From positions 12,649,760-12,713,759 of the forward strand of contig JAJEKV010000021.1 in NCBI GenBank assembly GCA_021234155.1: DNA of 64,000 nucleotides. Reading direction: 5' to 3'. This document shows, piece by piece, positions 47,236 through 57,615 of this stretch. How positions within the stretch are numbered: the first letter of the stretch is position 1; every line of letters begins with the position of its first letter. A program made the position numbers and the translations under genes. The notes below the pieces were generated by a model that was not told the DNA's origin, searched no databases, and saw nothing but the letters and a program-made list of their open reading frames with translations. This DNA comes from Isoetes taiwanensis (taxonomy: Eukaryota > Streptophyta > Lycopodiopsida > Isoetales > Isoetaceae).

Positions 47236-47960
47236 CTTAAATGTGACAGTGACTCACCATAACATGACATCTGAACAACAAATATCAGCAACATCAACAA
47301 AGAAGGGAAATCCTACCCAAGGTTCAGACTCATGGGAATCGACGCAGATAGGATTTATGGCAAATGGATTTGGCTGGCATAAGAACATGGCCGTTTGGTA
47401 GTCCACTCCGTCTGCCCCTCTTGTGCATACTTTGCAGATAGGCTGAAAAGTATTGGGGTTGTGACCGTAGCTTGCCTGGTGCATAGTCAGAGATCCTGGA
47501 TTGCATCTCCCCAGTCCCGATGAGGCAGGAAAGGATCACTCCCCTGAGAAGATCCATGCCAACTACAGGAGAGTTCGAGAGCCACTGCTCGTCTATGACT
47601 TGAACCCACTGAGGCAACGCATTGTCTAGGAGATGTCAAGCCCATACCTTGCCCACACTCAGTGGCAAGCTATTAGGCCTAGCCCACAATGTTCCTCGGC
47701 CGTCGCTATGCACCAGAGGGATCAACTGTAGTCGGACAAGCCTTATTTATCAGCCGGTCTAACCCCGACACCACAGCCAGGCGGCTGCAATTATTGGGTG
47801 TTAATGAGGTTACTCTAGGAACATCATCTACAAAGGCTCTTGGTCTCTACCTCCCTTCCCAATACACAAGAGGTGCACACATAGTAATACTATATCATCC
47901 AATGAACTGAAATAACAAAATAGAGATGTAATCTAACATACATGGTTAAGTTCGTTCATT

Positions 47961-49791
47961 AAAGGCTGAGATCTGGAGATCTAGAAGTCTGTTAAGACTA
48001 AGAAGAGATGCAAACTCGGTTCAACGCCGGTCAAAAAGCCGTCATTCCATGTCAGATCGACCATATACCAGATTTTTGGCTTGCTCTCAGTCCTCGGACG
48101 ACATCCATGCTATCGGGATGGCTCGGGATGATCGAGTCTTGGCGATCTATTTGGGAAAGCGAGCTCCACGAGTGCTGGCAAGTCGGAATGGATTTATCGC
48201 AGGTGCAATGCGAACTCTGGGGGGCTGGAATTTGAAAGGGATATTTTTAGGATTCCAGACTCCTTTTATCATGATGCTTTTAGGGTTGGCATCTAAAAGG
48301 TCGCCTAGGGCTATGCCACATGGCAACGGGTTATATTCACATGTTAATGGTTCCAATGGTCATATTTCGCCATGTGCATATCGTTGGGTTGACATGTACT
48401 AGTGACATGGCAGTATAATATACGTAGTCACACCATATATTATGATGAAATGCCATAGTATAATAGAATAGAGTACATTATCGTCCCGTTGACTGGGCAG
48501 GTCATCGGACTTGTGTAGTACTCGCAAGCTTCTTTATACAAGAAAACTACTAGTTGGGTGACATTTGGATACATAGCCAGCCTACGGGCTTAAATTGTTC
48601 TTTACTTTTCTGGTACTCCGCTTTTCATTGGCTTCGTAGCCATGCGGGGGACATTGTTACGTAAGGCTTTAAGCCAAATTTTTTTTTTTGGGGGCTTCGT
48701 TCTTCCTGCATATAGTGCATTCCGAGCTATTCTTCAAAATGCCCTTTTCAGCACAATATTTTGTTAATAAGTCTGTTGTTTTAGAGCCAGCCATCTAGTT
48801 CATTTATGTATTTATCTTTCCTCCTTCTTCTGAACCCTCTCTTCATATCTGTGTTACGATTTTCGGTTAGCATTCCAACTATGCATATCCCTTTTTATAG
48901 TTGTGTTGTAGTTTCTGTTAACACTCTCTTTATCCAGTTGCCATTAGGTATTAACTCTGTATTCTATGGCCATATTATATTCCTCTTTAAGTATTCTTTC
49001 TTTCAGTACATATTTCATGACCAGATTATGTCTATCCGTGCATCAAATAATTGTTTGTGTGTTTCACTTTAACCGATATGATTCATGCATTATATACTGC
49101 CCGCTATATCTTAGACTATACTTGACACATCAATTCTGGAATCATAATCCCTCTTACCAAGACATCAAAGAGATTTATATTTATATTTATACCAAAATTT
49201 TTTATAATTTATACAAAAATTGGTGTGGGGCCCTAGACCGTTGGATCAAATATTTGAGGCAGATCGTTAGAGTAGACCAGCAAGGGGGTATTTGCTATGG
49301 GTGCCATACAATGTGCCTGAGTGACTCGTAGGGGGGGGTTTTTTTATCCATTTTTACACATATACGTATGAGTTAGGGGGTTTTTTTACCACTACTTTGG
49401 ATAAATTTTGTATGGAAGGGGTCGATTTTGCCTTTCAAATATCGTATACGGGGGTGTTTTTAGTCACCCTCTACACGCACATGGCATACGCTCCTTTGTA
49501 TAAGTGCATCCCCCAGGCAGACCAGTTGGAGCCTACAGTTGATAGCAGACCAGTGTGGAGCAGACACCAGTTGAGTAGGCCGAGGGGAACCCTACTATTA
49601 TTTTAGCACATGTTTCTCCTCCTTAGTTGAGGATTCCCTACTTTTTCAGTACCTCTAGTAAGAAGCACCCTGATATGTATTCAGTTAGATTTTTCTCACA
49701 GTACTTCATGCATATCTTAGCATAATCACCTACCAGTAGCATATTTTGATACCTTTCAGCTTTCTAAACCTCCTCGATCATCTGAAGAAGA
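47961..49791. other. Intergenic; unassigned ORFs
   Basis: A plus-strand frame at 48049-48402 has no known domain. GGGGGGGTTTTTTTAT-like homopolymer runs occur at 49331-49390. AT-rich otherwise. No supported gene. Confidence 0.35.
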
Positions 49792-50139
49792 TTAAAGTAC
49801 TTTAGTGCTCTCCCTATCACCCTGCCTGACTGTATCATCCTTGTCATCTAGAACTCCCATTATGTCCAACATCCCCATATTGTAACCAAAATCTTTCATG
49901 TCATGTGGATGATGCAGCCGGTTACAGTGCAGGCAATGCACTCTCCCACAAGTTAAACATGAGTTCAAGCCCCTCTCCAGACAGAGGCACGCCCCATTGC
50001 ACAAGCACCATGGCCCTGCATCCTTGACTTCCTTGGTATAGGGAACTGTTAAATTACCAGGCATCTTGGACTTTTTCTTCTTTCTGGCCGATTTTTCTCC
50101 TTGTGCTAATGCTTCAATAGTTCTTTTTCCCTTATCCAT
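49792..50139 (-). CDS. Unrecognised Cys-rich ORF
   Basis: 115 codons from an ATG, with a basic N-terminus (KSARKKKKSK) and then a dense cysteine/histidine cluster: WCLCNGACLC, SCLTCGRVHCLHCNRLHHPHD. Spacing suggests a zinc-binding module of treble-clef or ribbon type, but no family is recognised. Possibly one exon of a larger minus-strand gene with 50513-51090. No frame damage inside. Confidence 0.35.
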   Translation of the reverse strand: MDKGKRTIEALAQGEKSARKKKKSKMPGNLTVPYTKEVKDAGPWCLCNGACLCLERGLNSCLTCGRVHCLHCNRLHHPHDMKDFGYNMGMLDIMGVLDDKDDTVRQGDRESTKVL

Positions 50140-50512
50140 TTGAATGTAATCGCCTTGCTGCCACGAGATTTGACATTGTTTGCCAAGGCATTGCCAATTT
50201 ACAAGCTATGGCACTTCTACTCCATCTTATATCCCTCTCTGATATATAAAAGGACTCAGATTTATATTCGTCTAGATTTTTTCACTTTTAGTTTCCTCCA
50301 ATATTCTCGCATATGCCGAATTAAATGCATCGGATCCAGTCATGTTCGAATCACCATATACTTGGTATATGCGAATATATTTTTCATATATTGCCCACTC
50401 CTGGCTTTCCACGTGGTCTGACTCACTTTGTGCCATAAACTCATGCCCTCCGTTCTTTAATATATTTCCTTTAATCTAGCCCATATCGTTTAAGTTTATG
50501 TGCACATATCCT

Positions 50513-51000
50513 TTATTCCCTTGTGATAAGCATCCTAATTATTATATTTCGAATATCCTTTGATTTGATTCTTGTAATCAACTTCTGAACACAATTAGCC
50601 CAACAACATTCCATTCTCCTTACCTTAGCCATAGCTTCACGTGAACAATCACTACTTGACTTGGACCTCTTTCTAGGATAATGTTTCACCATTGAGTGTG
50701 CCCTCTTTTCCGAAACTGTGGTCTTGGCGGGTATTGGAGGTGCCTTAAGAAAACCAGTGTCATCCACAACCTCTGGCTCTGGTAAAAGGAAATCTCCTAT
50801 AAACTCAATGTAGGATATAGGCCATGGCATGACGCATGGAACCTCCAATTGTTTAACAAAAGCAGTGCAATCCTGGCGATTTGACCATTTTTCCTTCATT
50901 ATTCTTCTACACTTGATATGGCCACACCCACGTTCTCCTCTCCTAACCTTTCATCATTGACAGCGTGGATAGGATCAACTAGTATGATAGTTCCTTCACC
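50513..51000 (-). CDS. Unrecognised minus-strand ORF(s) next to the MITE
   Basis: Frame 50513-50899 contains PCVMPWPISYIEFIGDFLLP then EPEVVDDTGF and a basic HYPRKRSKS stretch. Frame 50899-51090 contains GEGTIILVDPIHAVNDERLG. The two are one frame step apart and may be parts of one decayed gene, perhaps with the Cys-rich ORF downstream. Not recognised. Confidence 0.3.
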
Positions 51001-51485
51001 TACTAGCTCCTTATAAATATATAGCATAATAACAACCAACACACCACTACAATCAACATTAATTAGCACAAACCATTGCACCCAACACATTTAAATTAAC
51101 ATCCCCCTGAAACCCCTGCATATTCACACGGGGGGTTACTCCGGGCACCGAGAACTGTCGGATGGGCATATTTGCCCTTTATTCCTTGATCTGGACCGTA
51201 TATAGCTATCCTCATTTATGGGGTATGCTATACAAGTTTTTGTATACTGTATATTGAGGTTTGCAAAATACTATAAGGTTTGAGGGTGTACTTAATGGTG
51301 TTAATTTTGTACGTGTATTGTAAGTTTTTAGGGGCTCTCGCTGCCTTACGTAACCTCTCGTGTGAATATGCACCTAAACCAAAGGGGGTTTTAGGGGGAT
51401 GTTAATTTAAACGTGTTGGATGCAATGGTTTGTGTTAATTAATGTTGACTGTAGTGATGTGTTGGTTGTTATTATGCTATATAAT
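51000..51485. mobile_element. Foldback MITE, arms of about 110 bp
   Basis: The left arm (51010-51130) and right arm (51355-51485) are reverse complements over phrases such as AACAACCAACACA / TGTGTTGGTTGTT, ACATCCCCCTGAAACCCC / GGGGTTTTAGGGGGATGT and GCATATTCACACG. The spacer of about 230 bp is related to 10070-10200 in reverse, so this is a dispersed family. No coding capacity. Confidence 0.75.
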
Positions 51486-51853
51486 AATATTAATAAAAAA
51501 AAATTTACAAAATACTTGCTAGGGTCTAATCTAGCTAGGGTGTTAGTTTCTCAAATATTTACATTGTTATTATAAAACTTCGTTTATGTTTACCTAGCAT
51601 GTTTCAAACGGGTTGCTTACCTTTAATTAACAGTCTGATAGTAGAATCATATGCCTTAAATACACTGGTTATGACACCTATTGAACTGATGTGGCATAAT
51701 ATGATCCGGGATCTGGCAGTATCACTCGAAACGCTTCACACTTCTTAATTTGGATTACATTATCTTATGGCTTTTTTGATTTTTTATGACAAATGTTTAA
51801 TTAAGATAATTGATCTATAGCAGGGTTCGGACAAAGAGGAACCAGGCAGATTC

Positions 51854-53040
51854 TTGGAAGTAGACAATAATAAAGGAGTTTCCATTAAAACCAAAATAAA
51901 GGATAAGAAGTTGATCATTCACCTCACTTACGTATCCAAACTAATGGATGCTATCAGGTTTAAAGACATCTTTGAACATGTAGTCCCCCTATACAGTGGA
52001 GAAGAAGGAGTTGAGGCTTTAGGCAAAACTGCACTAGGGTGGAGATACTTACCAAAACTCGTACAGCTGGTTTACAAACCTTTCAGCATATTTGTGGGCA
52101 AAAAGGTCCTGAGATGCCCATGTCAAAGATCTACTTTTAAGAAATTTCTGGATCCTAAAACATAAACATGTTTTAACCACGGATCTCAATATTGTGAGAA
52201 ATCGTAATCTCAGAAATCTTTTAAGAAAGGGCTTAACCATATCCCCCATGGAAAGCCTGATATGAATGAATGCATGAAAACAATTATGGATGGATTAAGA
52301 ATGTTTTTTTTCCCTACACAGATTCAGCATTAAACCTGTTGATGAACATAGGTTTCAGTTTATTCAAACAGCAGCCAGGGAAATGGCTTATGGCATGATG
52401 AATACTTATTTGAAAAGCAAGGATGGCAAAATTAGGCAGTATATCCTTGAAGAGGATGAAGTTGCAATGGAAGATCTAGATTAGATTAGACAGAATCTTT
52501 ACATCGCAGGGGTGGATAAAGCCGCCAATAACCCTAGCTTCATGTGTCCCTTACTGGCGAAGAATTTGGCTCTGGAGAGGCTTAACAGCCCAGACTTTGT
52601 AACCTCAAACAGAAACAGCACTGAGGTCCTCACCTCGATCTCTGAAGATATTATGAATCTCTGGAGTTTTGAAGATGATAACTTTGTAGACCTGCCTCTG
52701 CCTTATCTCTTATGTATTTACAAGGCACATAAGAATAACTTCCGCTGAATAACAAACGTGCACAACACTATCTTCTCGGAAATATCTGAGCTTGTTGCGC
52801 ATGGATTACAGGCTATTATTAGATTGTGGCCTTTAATAGCAAAAAACCTTTGTGCTGGTATTGAAATCTTCTGTAAAAAAGACTACAGCCCCAGCTGGAT
52901 GGTAAACTCGATTTTCGAGGTAGTACTTAACCTCCCTAACAAAGTACATAGCTTACTTGTTGCAGATGTGAGTAAATGTTATGAATCCATTCCTTTGGAA
53001 GGGGTATGTGCCAGATTATGGAAAAAATCATTAACCTGAC
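51854..53040 (+). pseudogene. Penelope-like reverse transcriptase remnant
   Basis: Consecutive plus-strand frames, broken by stops, read like one protein: FKDIFEHVVPLYSG (51960), FQFIQTAAREMAYGMMNTYL (about 52345), AGVDKAANNPSFMCPLLAKN (52506-52565), DLPLPYLLCIYKAHKNNFR (52690-52745), then RITNVHNTIFSEISELV, SWMVNSIFEVVLNLPNKVHS and LLVADVSKCYESIPLEG (about 52957-53004). The VDKA.N, LPYL...K.HK and VADVSKCYESIP series is the order of fingers and palm motif A in Penelope-like and related RTs. The catalytic YxDD part and any endonuclease are absent. Assignment rests on remembered motif order. Confidence 0.5.
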
Positions 53041-53094
53041 TTTCCAATTTCAGAAAATGAAAAATAAAAATCATAGACTATGGTTCAAAAAAGT

Positions 53095-53230
53095 TGGCAA
53101 CTTCAAGGGAGGATCGTGAGCGGGATCTGTGCCAGAACGGAATTTTTGCCGCCTTGAGAAGGATCTGTGCCGCCTAGAGCGGTCTCTGTGATGCCTGAAC
53201 GGTATCTGTGCTGCTGCCGGATCTGACAAT
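53095..53230. repeat. Short GGATCTGTGCC-type repeats
   Basis: Four spaced copies of GATCTGTGCC-like words, alternating with GCCTGAACGG/GCCTAGAGCGG, between the RT remnant and the palindrome region. Confidence 0.5.
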
Positions 53231-53318
53231 TACGGTTTCATTAGTCAAAATGAAGAAAAGAATGGTGAATTCAAAATTCATTCCATATAATTGCATCCAT
53301 TCACGTGGCAAGTAGTGT

Positions 53319-53597
53319 CTTTCTCGACTCGCGAGTCGAGAAAGGCCCAGAAAAGTCAAAGTACAACCATTCCCATCAGAATATGGCTGCATCCAATCAC
53401 AGACGGAAGCATACAAATGGTTTCGTCAACGAGACAAGCAGTGCCTTTCTCGACTCGCGAGTCGAGAAAGGCCCAGGAAACCCAATGTACAACCATTATC
53501 ATTACAGATTATGGCTGCATCCAGTCACACAAACAAACACACAAATGGTTTCATCAACAGGACAAGCATGCCTTTCTCGACTCGCGAGTCGAGAAAG
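53319..53597. repeat. Palindrome cluster 1 (three copies)
   Basis: Perfect palindromes at 53319-53344 (26 bp), 53443-53472 (30 bp) and 53572-53597 (26 bp) share the centre TCGACTCGCGAGTCGA. Each is embedded in a unit of about 125 bp that also shares GGCTGCATCCA and AAATGGTTTC, so the region is also a diverged tandem array 3' of the phosphatase gene. Confidence 0.92.
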
Positions 53598-53680
53598 CCA
53601 GCGAAAAGTCAATGTACAAGTATACATTTCTTCACATTTCTTTACATGATTTACACAACTCGAAAATCTGAAAGCAGTGG

Positions 53681-54397
53681 TCACTCGTCTTGATCACCAT
53701 AAAATTTCTTGTCCATAGCGTTCATGATCGCCTTGCTATCTGGATCTGGTTCCTTGAGGTGCGGATAGCTCCTAATGACATCGGCCACAAGTATGGCAAA
53801 CAGGGATTCCGCCAAGACATGAACGAGCTTGAAAGACAACCACCTATCCGTTTCATATTCTTCTGGTCGATAACTCTTAGCAATGATTGTATTTTGCGAG
53901 TTATGATAGCACTTGTAGGCGGAGTCGTCTATGATCAGCGTGTTGTGTTTGCCATAGTCCGGGAATTGTTCGTAAACCCTGTCCAGCCTTTTGACCATAA
54001 TAGGCTTCCCCTTTGTGACGGCTGGATCGAGGTCTGACACATGCTCGACCCTTTCGCTTCCCCAAACAAACTTGAACTTCAAAACTGGAAGGCCGATAAC
54101 ACCAAGGACATTGACAATATTTTTCTTTGCCATACACGACCATATGCCCACTTCGAATCCCCGTTCCAGGCACCATTCAACAATTTCCTTTGCTCTAGGC
54201 CTCGGATACACGATTTTATGGTCCGTTTTCGTCGGGATCTGCGAGGTGTTAAGCTCAGGGACGTCTTTATCGTGGTATACTGCAGCTAATACTCCATTGA
54301 CGTCAAATATTACAAGCTTCTTGTGACCATCTGGATCCCAGTTGGAGTTTGGCTCTGACCAGATTTCCCCTTGATCGGGATCCATATGCGGGATCAT
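53681..54397 (-). CDS. FCP1/SCP-like (HAD-fold) phosphatase domain protein
   Basis: 238 residues from the ATG at 54397 to the stop at 53681; the frame is open back to 54475, so an upstream exon is possible. Counting from 54475, the HAD motif I is LVIFDVNGVL (residues 54-63), with D58 and Asn60 where the second Asp of DxD normally stands. Motif II is GIWSCMAKKN (S113), followed by GKPIMVKRL (Lys near 157) and motif III/IV TLIIDDS (D183, D184). This is the FCP1 homology arrangement seen in plant SCP-like proteins. Several plant members also read D-x-N-G, which raises doubt about catalysis. Likely substrates would be phosphoproteins such as the RNA polymerase II tail; inferred from family only. 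Palindromes stand on both sides of the gene. Confidence 0.75.
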   Translation of the reverse strand: MIPHMDPDQGEIWSEPNSNWDPDGHKKLVIFDVNGVLAAVYHDKDVPELNTSQIPTKTDHKIVYPRPRAKEIVEWCLERGFEVGIWSCMAKKNIVNVLGVIGLPVLKFKFVWGSERVEHVSDLDPAVTKGKPIMVKRLDRVYEQFPDYGKHNTLIIDDSAYKCYHNSQNTIIAKSYRPEEYETDRWLSFKLVHVLAESLFAILVADVIRSYPHLKEPDPDSKAIMNAMDKKFYGDQDE

Positions 54398-54562
54398 TAT
54401 TTTTTCAGCTCCTTTCTTGTTGCCCGCAAGTGTCTTGCTCTTGATTGTCTTTGTTGAATGCAGTGTCCTCCTCAAGCGCCACTAGATATTGTCAAAGATC
54501 CGGAGTCGTTGACTTCGATTTCCCTGAAATGATGAGAGACGTCAGATTCAAGGGAAATGGTT

Positions 54563-54634
54563 TTCTCGACTCGCGAGTCGAGAATGGAAAAAGTTAAAAG
54601 TCCGGAAAGGTTTCTCGACTCGCGAGTCGAGAAA
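54563..54634. repeat. Palindrome cluster 2 (two copies)
   Basis: TTCTC-TCGACTCGCGAGTCGA-type perfect palindromes at 54563-54584 (22 bp) and 54611-54634 (24 bp), 26 bp apart, between the phosphatase gene and the next minus-strand coding remnant. Confidence 0.92.
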
Positions 54635-54654
54635 CACCGAGAGAGCAAAGTGAC

Positions 54655-56115
54655 TCACCTCAATCTCAGATTCTCAAGAATTTGATCTGCAGCATTCGCG
54701 TCCAAACCTTCGACATTCTCGTCTCCGTCATGTTTCTCTCCCTGGCTCTCAGGTTTGTCTTCGTCATCATCGTCCTTACTGCTTCCATTTGTCTTCCTTC
54801 CTTTGAAATGCTCATGAAGCAGATCCAGGTATGACCGAATGGTTTCAACCATGTCCTTATTTCCAACCACGGATATAGGTTTCATTCCATACAAAGATAG
54901 CCCCCCGAGAGAACAAAGCCATTCATGTACCACTCACATACAATTTGATCTTCCTCGACCAAAATTTGGTTATGAAGTACTTGATAACTCTTGGCCGGAT
55001 AGGAATTCTATGTATTGGACTGTCGCACCATCATTGCTGACTTTGTCCATCGATGGCACATCCTCCATAAATCTGCCGCCTTCCGTGGTTCCATCCGCTC
55101 TTGAGAAATCATGAATTTGTCGAGATAATGATGTTCGCTAGACCACCACTTGTCCAGGTCTATAGCCGATTTTGAAACTAAAACCAAAACTATATTGGCA
55201 AAGCTTGGTGCCTTCGGCAAGCCAAGTCTACACTCATGTTCAAGTTCGTATATGGAGTACAAGATCTTGTTGTTGAAGTTAATATCACTGCCCATTGGGA
55301 GACAAATTGTTGTCCGATTGCCCTAAGATGCAAAAGACAAGGAAACCGAAAGTATCCGTGTCGGTCATGTCCCGACACGCCTTGTACCATCGCTCTCTAT
55401 GTCAGCTTTGTCATAAAAAAGGGTGGGGTCTTCGATCATATTGATGGCAAATAGTGCCACGGGCCCAGGTGCCAGTTCCAGACCACCAAATCCCTTGTGT
55501 CCCAAGGTTACCAGGAATGGAGAAGAGCTATCATCGGTCTTAAATGGGACCACCCCGAATCCAAGCTTCCTCTTCAGAATTGCCATAGCACGTTCAGGGA
55601 AGGGAAGGGTTTTTACGTTATGCTTTAGCTTGGTGTTGATGTAGGGTTGACATAGACGGTTCAACTCCTTCATGTCTTCCTCATCAAGGGCAGCCTTTTC
55701 CTTGTAATAATCAAAGTCATGGTATTCATTGGAAGCAACGTTGCAGAACTCCGTGATGCCTTCTTCCAACGCACGCCGTCTCTTTAGGACTGTGGCATAA
55801 TCCTTTGCGTCCTGCATTTTTGAGCTTTTACTCTTCCTTAGCAGGATTGTTCCATCCGGACTACGCCACAGTAGATCAAAGCGTTTCCTTGTCTGGCCAG
55901 GCCTCGTATCCTTTTCATAAATTGCCGTCGAACAACTTTGGGTCCGCCTGCATGGGAATTCTCCATTCTTTGTCCTTCAGCCTTGCCTCTTGTCCATTGA
56001 GCCCATATCTCAGTCCATTTCTCCCAGACCGCCTCAGTGCTAAGAATGAGGTCATATTGGTCTGAGAGAGACTCCCTGCCCTTTCTTGGTGTTCTCTTCT
56101 TCTTTTCCTCTTCAT
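54655..56115 (-). pseudogene. Unrecognised protein gene, frame-damaged
   Basis: Consecutive minus-strand frames read as one protein: 56115-55915 (KDKEWRIPMQADPKLFDG), a stretch RKRFDLLWRSPDGTILLRKS at about 55895-55825, then 55817-55365 (DYATVLKRRRALEEGITEFC ... GFGVVPFKTDDSSSPFLVTL ... LAPGPVALFAINMIEDPTLF). After two changes of frame come 55295-55008 (INFNNKILYSIYELEHECRL ... AIDLDKWWSSEHHYLDKF) and 54933-54655 (DMVETIRSYLDLLHEHFKGR, then an acidic tail). About 430-450 residues in total. Family not recognised. Damage (TAG at 55008, shifts near 55365 and 54940) suggests a pseudogene, though unseen short introns could explain part. Confidence 0.45.
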
Positions 56116-56367
56116 CCTCCCCTCATCATCTTCTCGGCCTTCAGTGAGAACATATCCGGGCAGAGTGACTCAAAGGTCTTCCACTTATCCGAGGGAGCCC
56201 CTGTTTCTTTAGGGACGCCGAGGACAACCCAATGCTTTCCACATTGTTGTCGAAGTGTATGATCGGGTCGGGATATGCGTCTTTGATTCAGTAAATGTCC
56301 CAATGTTAGAGCATGAAAGTATCTACTAACATCCGAAGTAAACACTAAATAGGAGGATGCAGGGGGT

Positions 56368-57095
56368 TTCTCGACTCGCGAGTCGAGAATGCCCCCAAGG
56401 AGAGGAGAAAACATAGGAGAGTCGAGGCCAGAGCGAAAGCATCGCGCATTCCCAAATCTTTGCTTTCACGCCTCTTCGAACGATGCAACTTAGGATGTAA
56501 ACTAAGCGACATTGCCCGAAGAGGCGGGGAAAGAAAGATTGGGAAGGCTCAATGCTTTTGCTCTTCAGCCATTAATCTCCAATGTTCTCTCTATTACCCT
56601 GGGGTTTCTCGACTCGCGAGTCGAGAAAGTGAGAGGAGCACAAGTGAGAAGATTCAAGGGACTTTCTCGACTCGCGAGTCGAGAATACCCTCGGGAGAGG
56701 AGAGAACATAGTACGAGAGTGAAGGCCAGAGTGAAAGCACCGCTCATTCCCAAATCCTTCCTTGCCGCGCCTCTTCGAACGATGCAACTTAGAATAGAAA
56801 CTAAGCGACATTGCTCGAAGAGGTGGGGGAAGAAAGGATGGGAAGGCTGATGCTTTCAGTCGTCGACTATTAATCTCGAATGTTCTTTACCGCCCCGGGG
56901 TTTCTCGACTCGCGAGTCGAGAAAGTCCCTTGAATGTTACTTATCTGGGTTTTCTCAACTCGCGAGTCGAGAAAGCTCCGCATCCTTTGATTTTCTGTGT
57001 TCCCCTGGCTTTCTCGACTTGCGAGTTGAGAAACCCCAGTGAAAATCGGGAAATGATAGGATGCTAGGGCTTTCTTGACTCGCGAGTCGAGAACC
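56368..57095. repeat. Palindrome cluster 3 (seven copies)
   Basis: Copies centred on TCGACTCGCGAGTCGA at 56368-56389, 56605-56628, 56664-56685, 56901-56924, 56951-56974 (one arm changed to TCAACT), 57010-57033 (both arms changed, TCGACTTGCGAGTTGA) and 57071-57094 (one arm TTGACT). In 57010 the change in one arm is matched by the complementary change in the other. Confidence 0.92.
56395..56880. repeat. Diverged tandem duplication of about 300 bp within the palindrome region
   Basis: 56395-56560 and 56690-56870 share GGAGAGGAGA, CGCCTCTTCGAACGATGCAA and ACTAAGCGACATTGC in the same order, each preceded by a palindrome. The shared CTCTTCGAACGATG...ATTGC(C/T)CGAAGAGG itself forms an inverted repeat. 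Confidence 0.8.
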
Positions 57096-57371
57096 CGCCG
57101 AATCAGAGATAGTTATTTACCTTATGTAGCTGGCACTCGCTGCTATTGTGTTCTCGGGTTGGCGCCGCTTTGGGCGCCTCGTTGTCGGGCGTCTCCGGCT
57201 GAAAGAACTCGTGACTCTCGCTTGGCATATCTATCCTTGATCCTTTGCGGCACCTCCTTCTCCGCTCGCAATACGCGGCGCCGCCCTCATCGAATGCCGA
57301 CCGCCTACAACCCAACCGGACGTCTTTTTCCCTTCAGGTCCTCCTCGGACTTCCAAATTTGAACAACTCAC

Positions 57372-57585
57372 CTGGCCGATCTGGCGAAAGGTATGACATC
57401 CCATGAGGCATTGGATTTACAACGGGATGTCGCACCATCGTTTCAGAATCTCCGGCATGTGTCTTTGGATTAAATTCCCTGTGGTTGAACAAGACGGCAT
57501 CTCCCGTGCAAACCTTCAGGCGTCTGATGTCCTGCACCAGCTTGTGTGATATTCCCAACGGATAATACTGAGCCAGCCGCTCCAT
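57372..57585 (-). CDS. Exon 1 of an unrecognised minus-strand gene
   Basis: The ATG at 57585 opens MERLAQYYPLGISHKLVQDI, then RRLKVCTGDAVLFNHREFNP and PVVNPMPHGMSYLSPDRPG, with a good donor CCAG|GTGAGT at 57371. A TTGTAG acceptor at 57305 would continue with a Gly/Ala/Arg-rich stretch of about 24 codons to a stop. The ATG lies only 31 nt downstream of the stop of the gene at 57616-58457, so the two could be one gene with an unusual junction. Family unknown. Confidence 0.4.
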
Positions 57586-57615
57586 TTTCTGTGCCCCTCT
57601 CTGTGAAATCCTGAT

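Larger units (their letters stand above)
43331..47960 (-). mobile_element. LTR retroelement C, copy 2 (5' LTR, leader, H3-tail ORF), minus strand
   Basis: On the minus strand the LTR ends GGGGACGTCACA at about 46058. It is followed after one base by TGGTATCAGAGC, the complement of initiator-Met tRNA. The LTR body (46058 to about 47960) matches the LTR at about 60440-61510 in reverse in many words (for example TTGCCCACACTCAGTGGCAAG). A leader with two hairpins, a TATA box and an ORF starting MARTK follow. No 3' LTR is found in the window. The copy is old: its LTR has internal tandem repeats and a SINE-like insertion, and the ORF has stops. Confidence 0.8.

Noticed and set aside
56460-56850. 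Overlapping ORFs carrying FLDSRVEK / FSTRESRK peptides
   Set aside because: These peptides are translations of the palindrome itself and appear in every frame wherever the palindrome lies.
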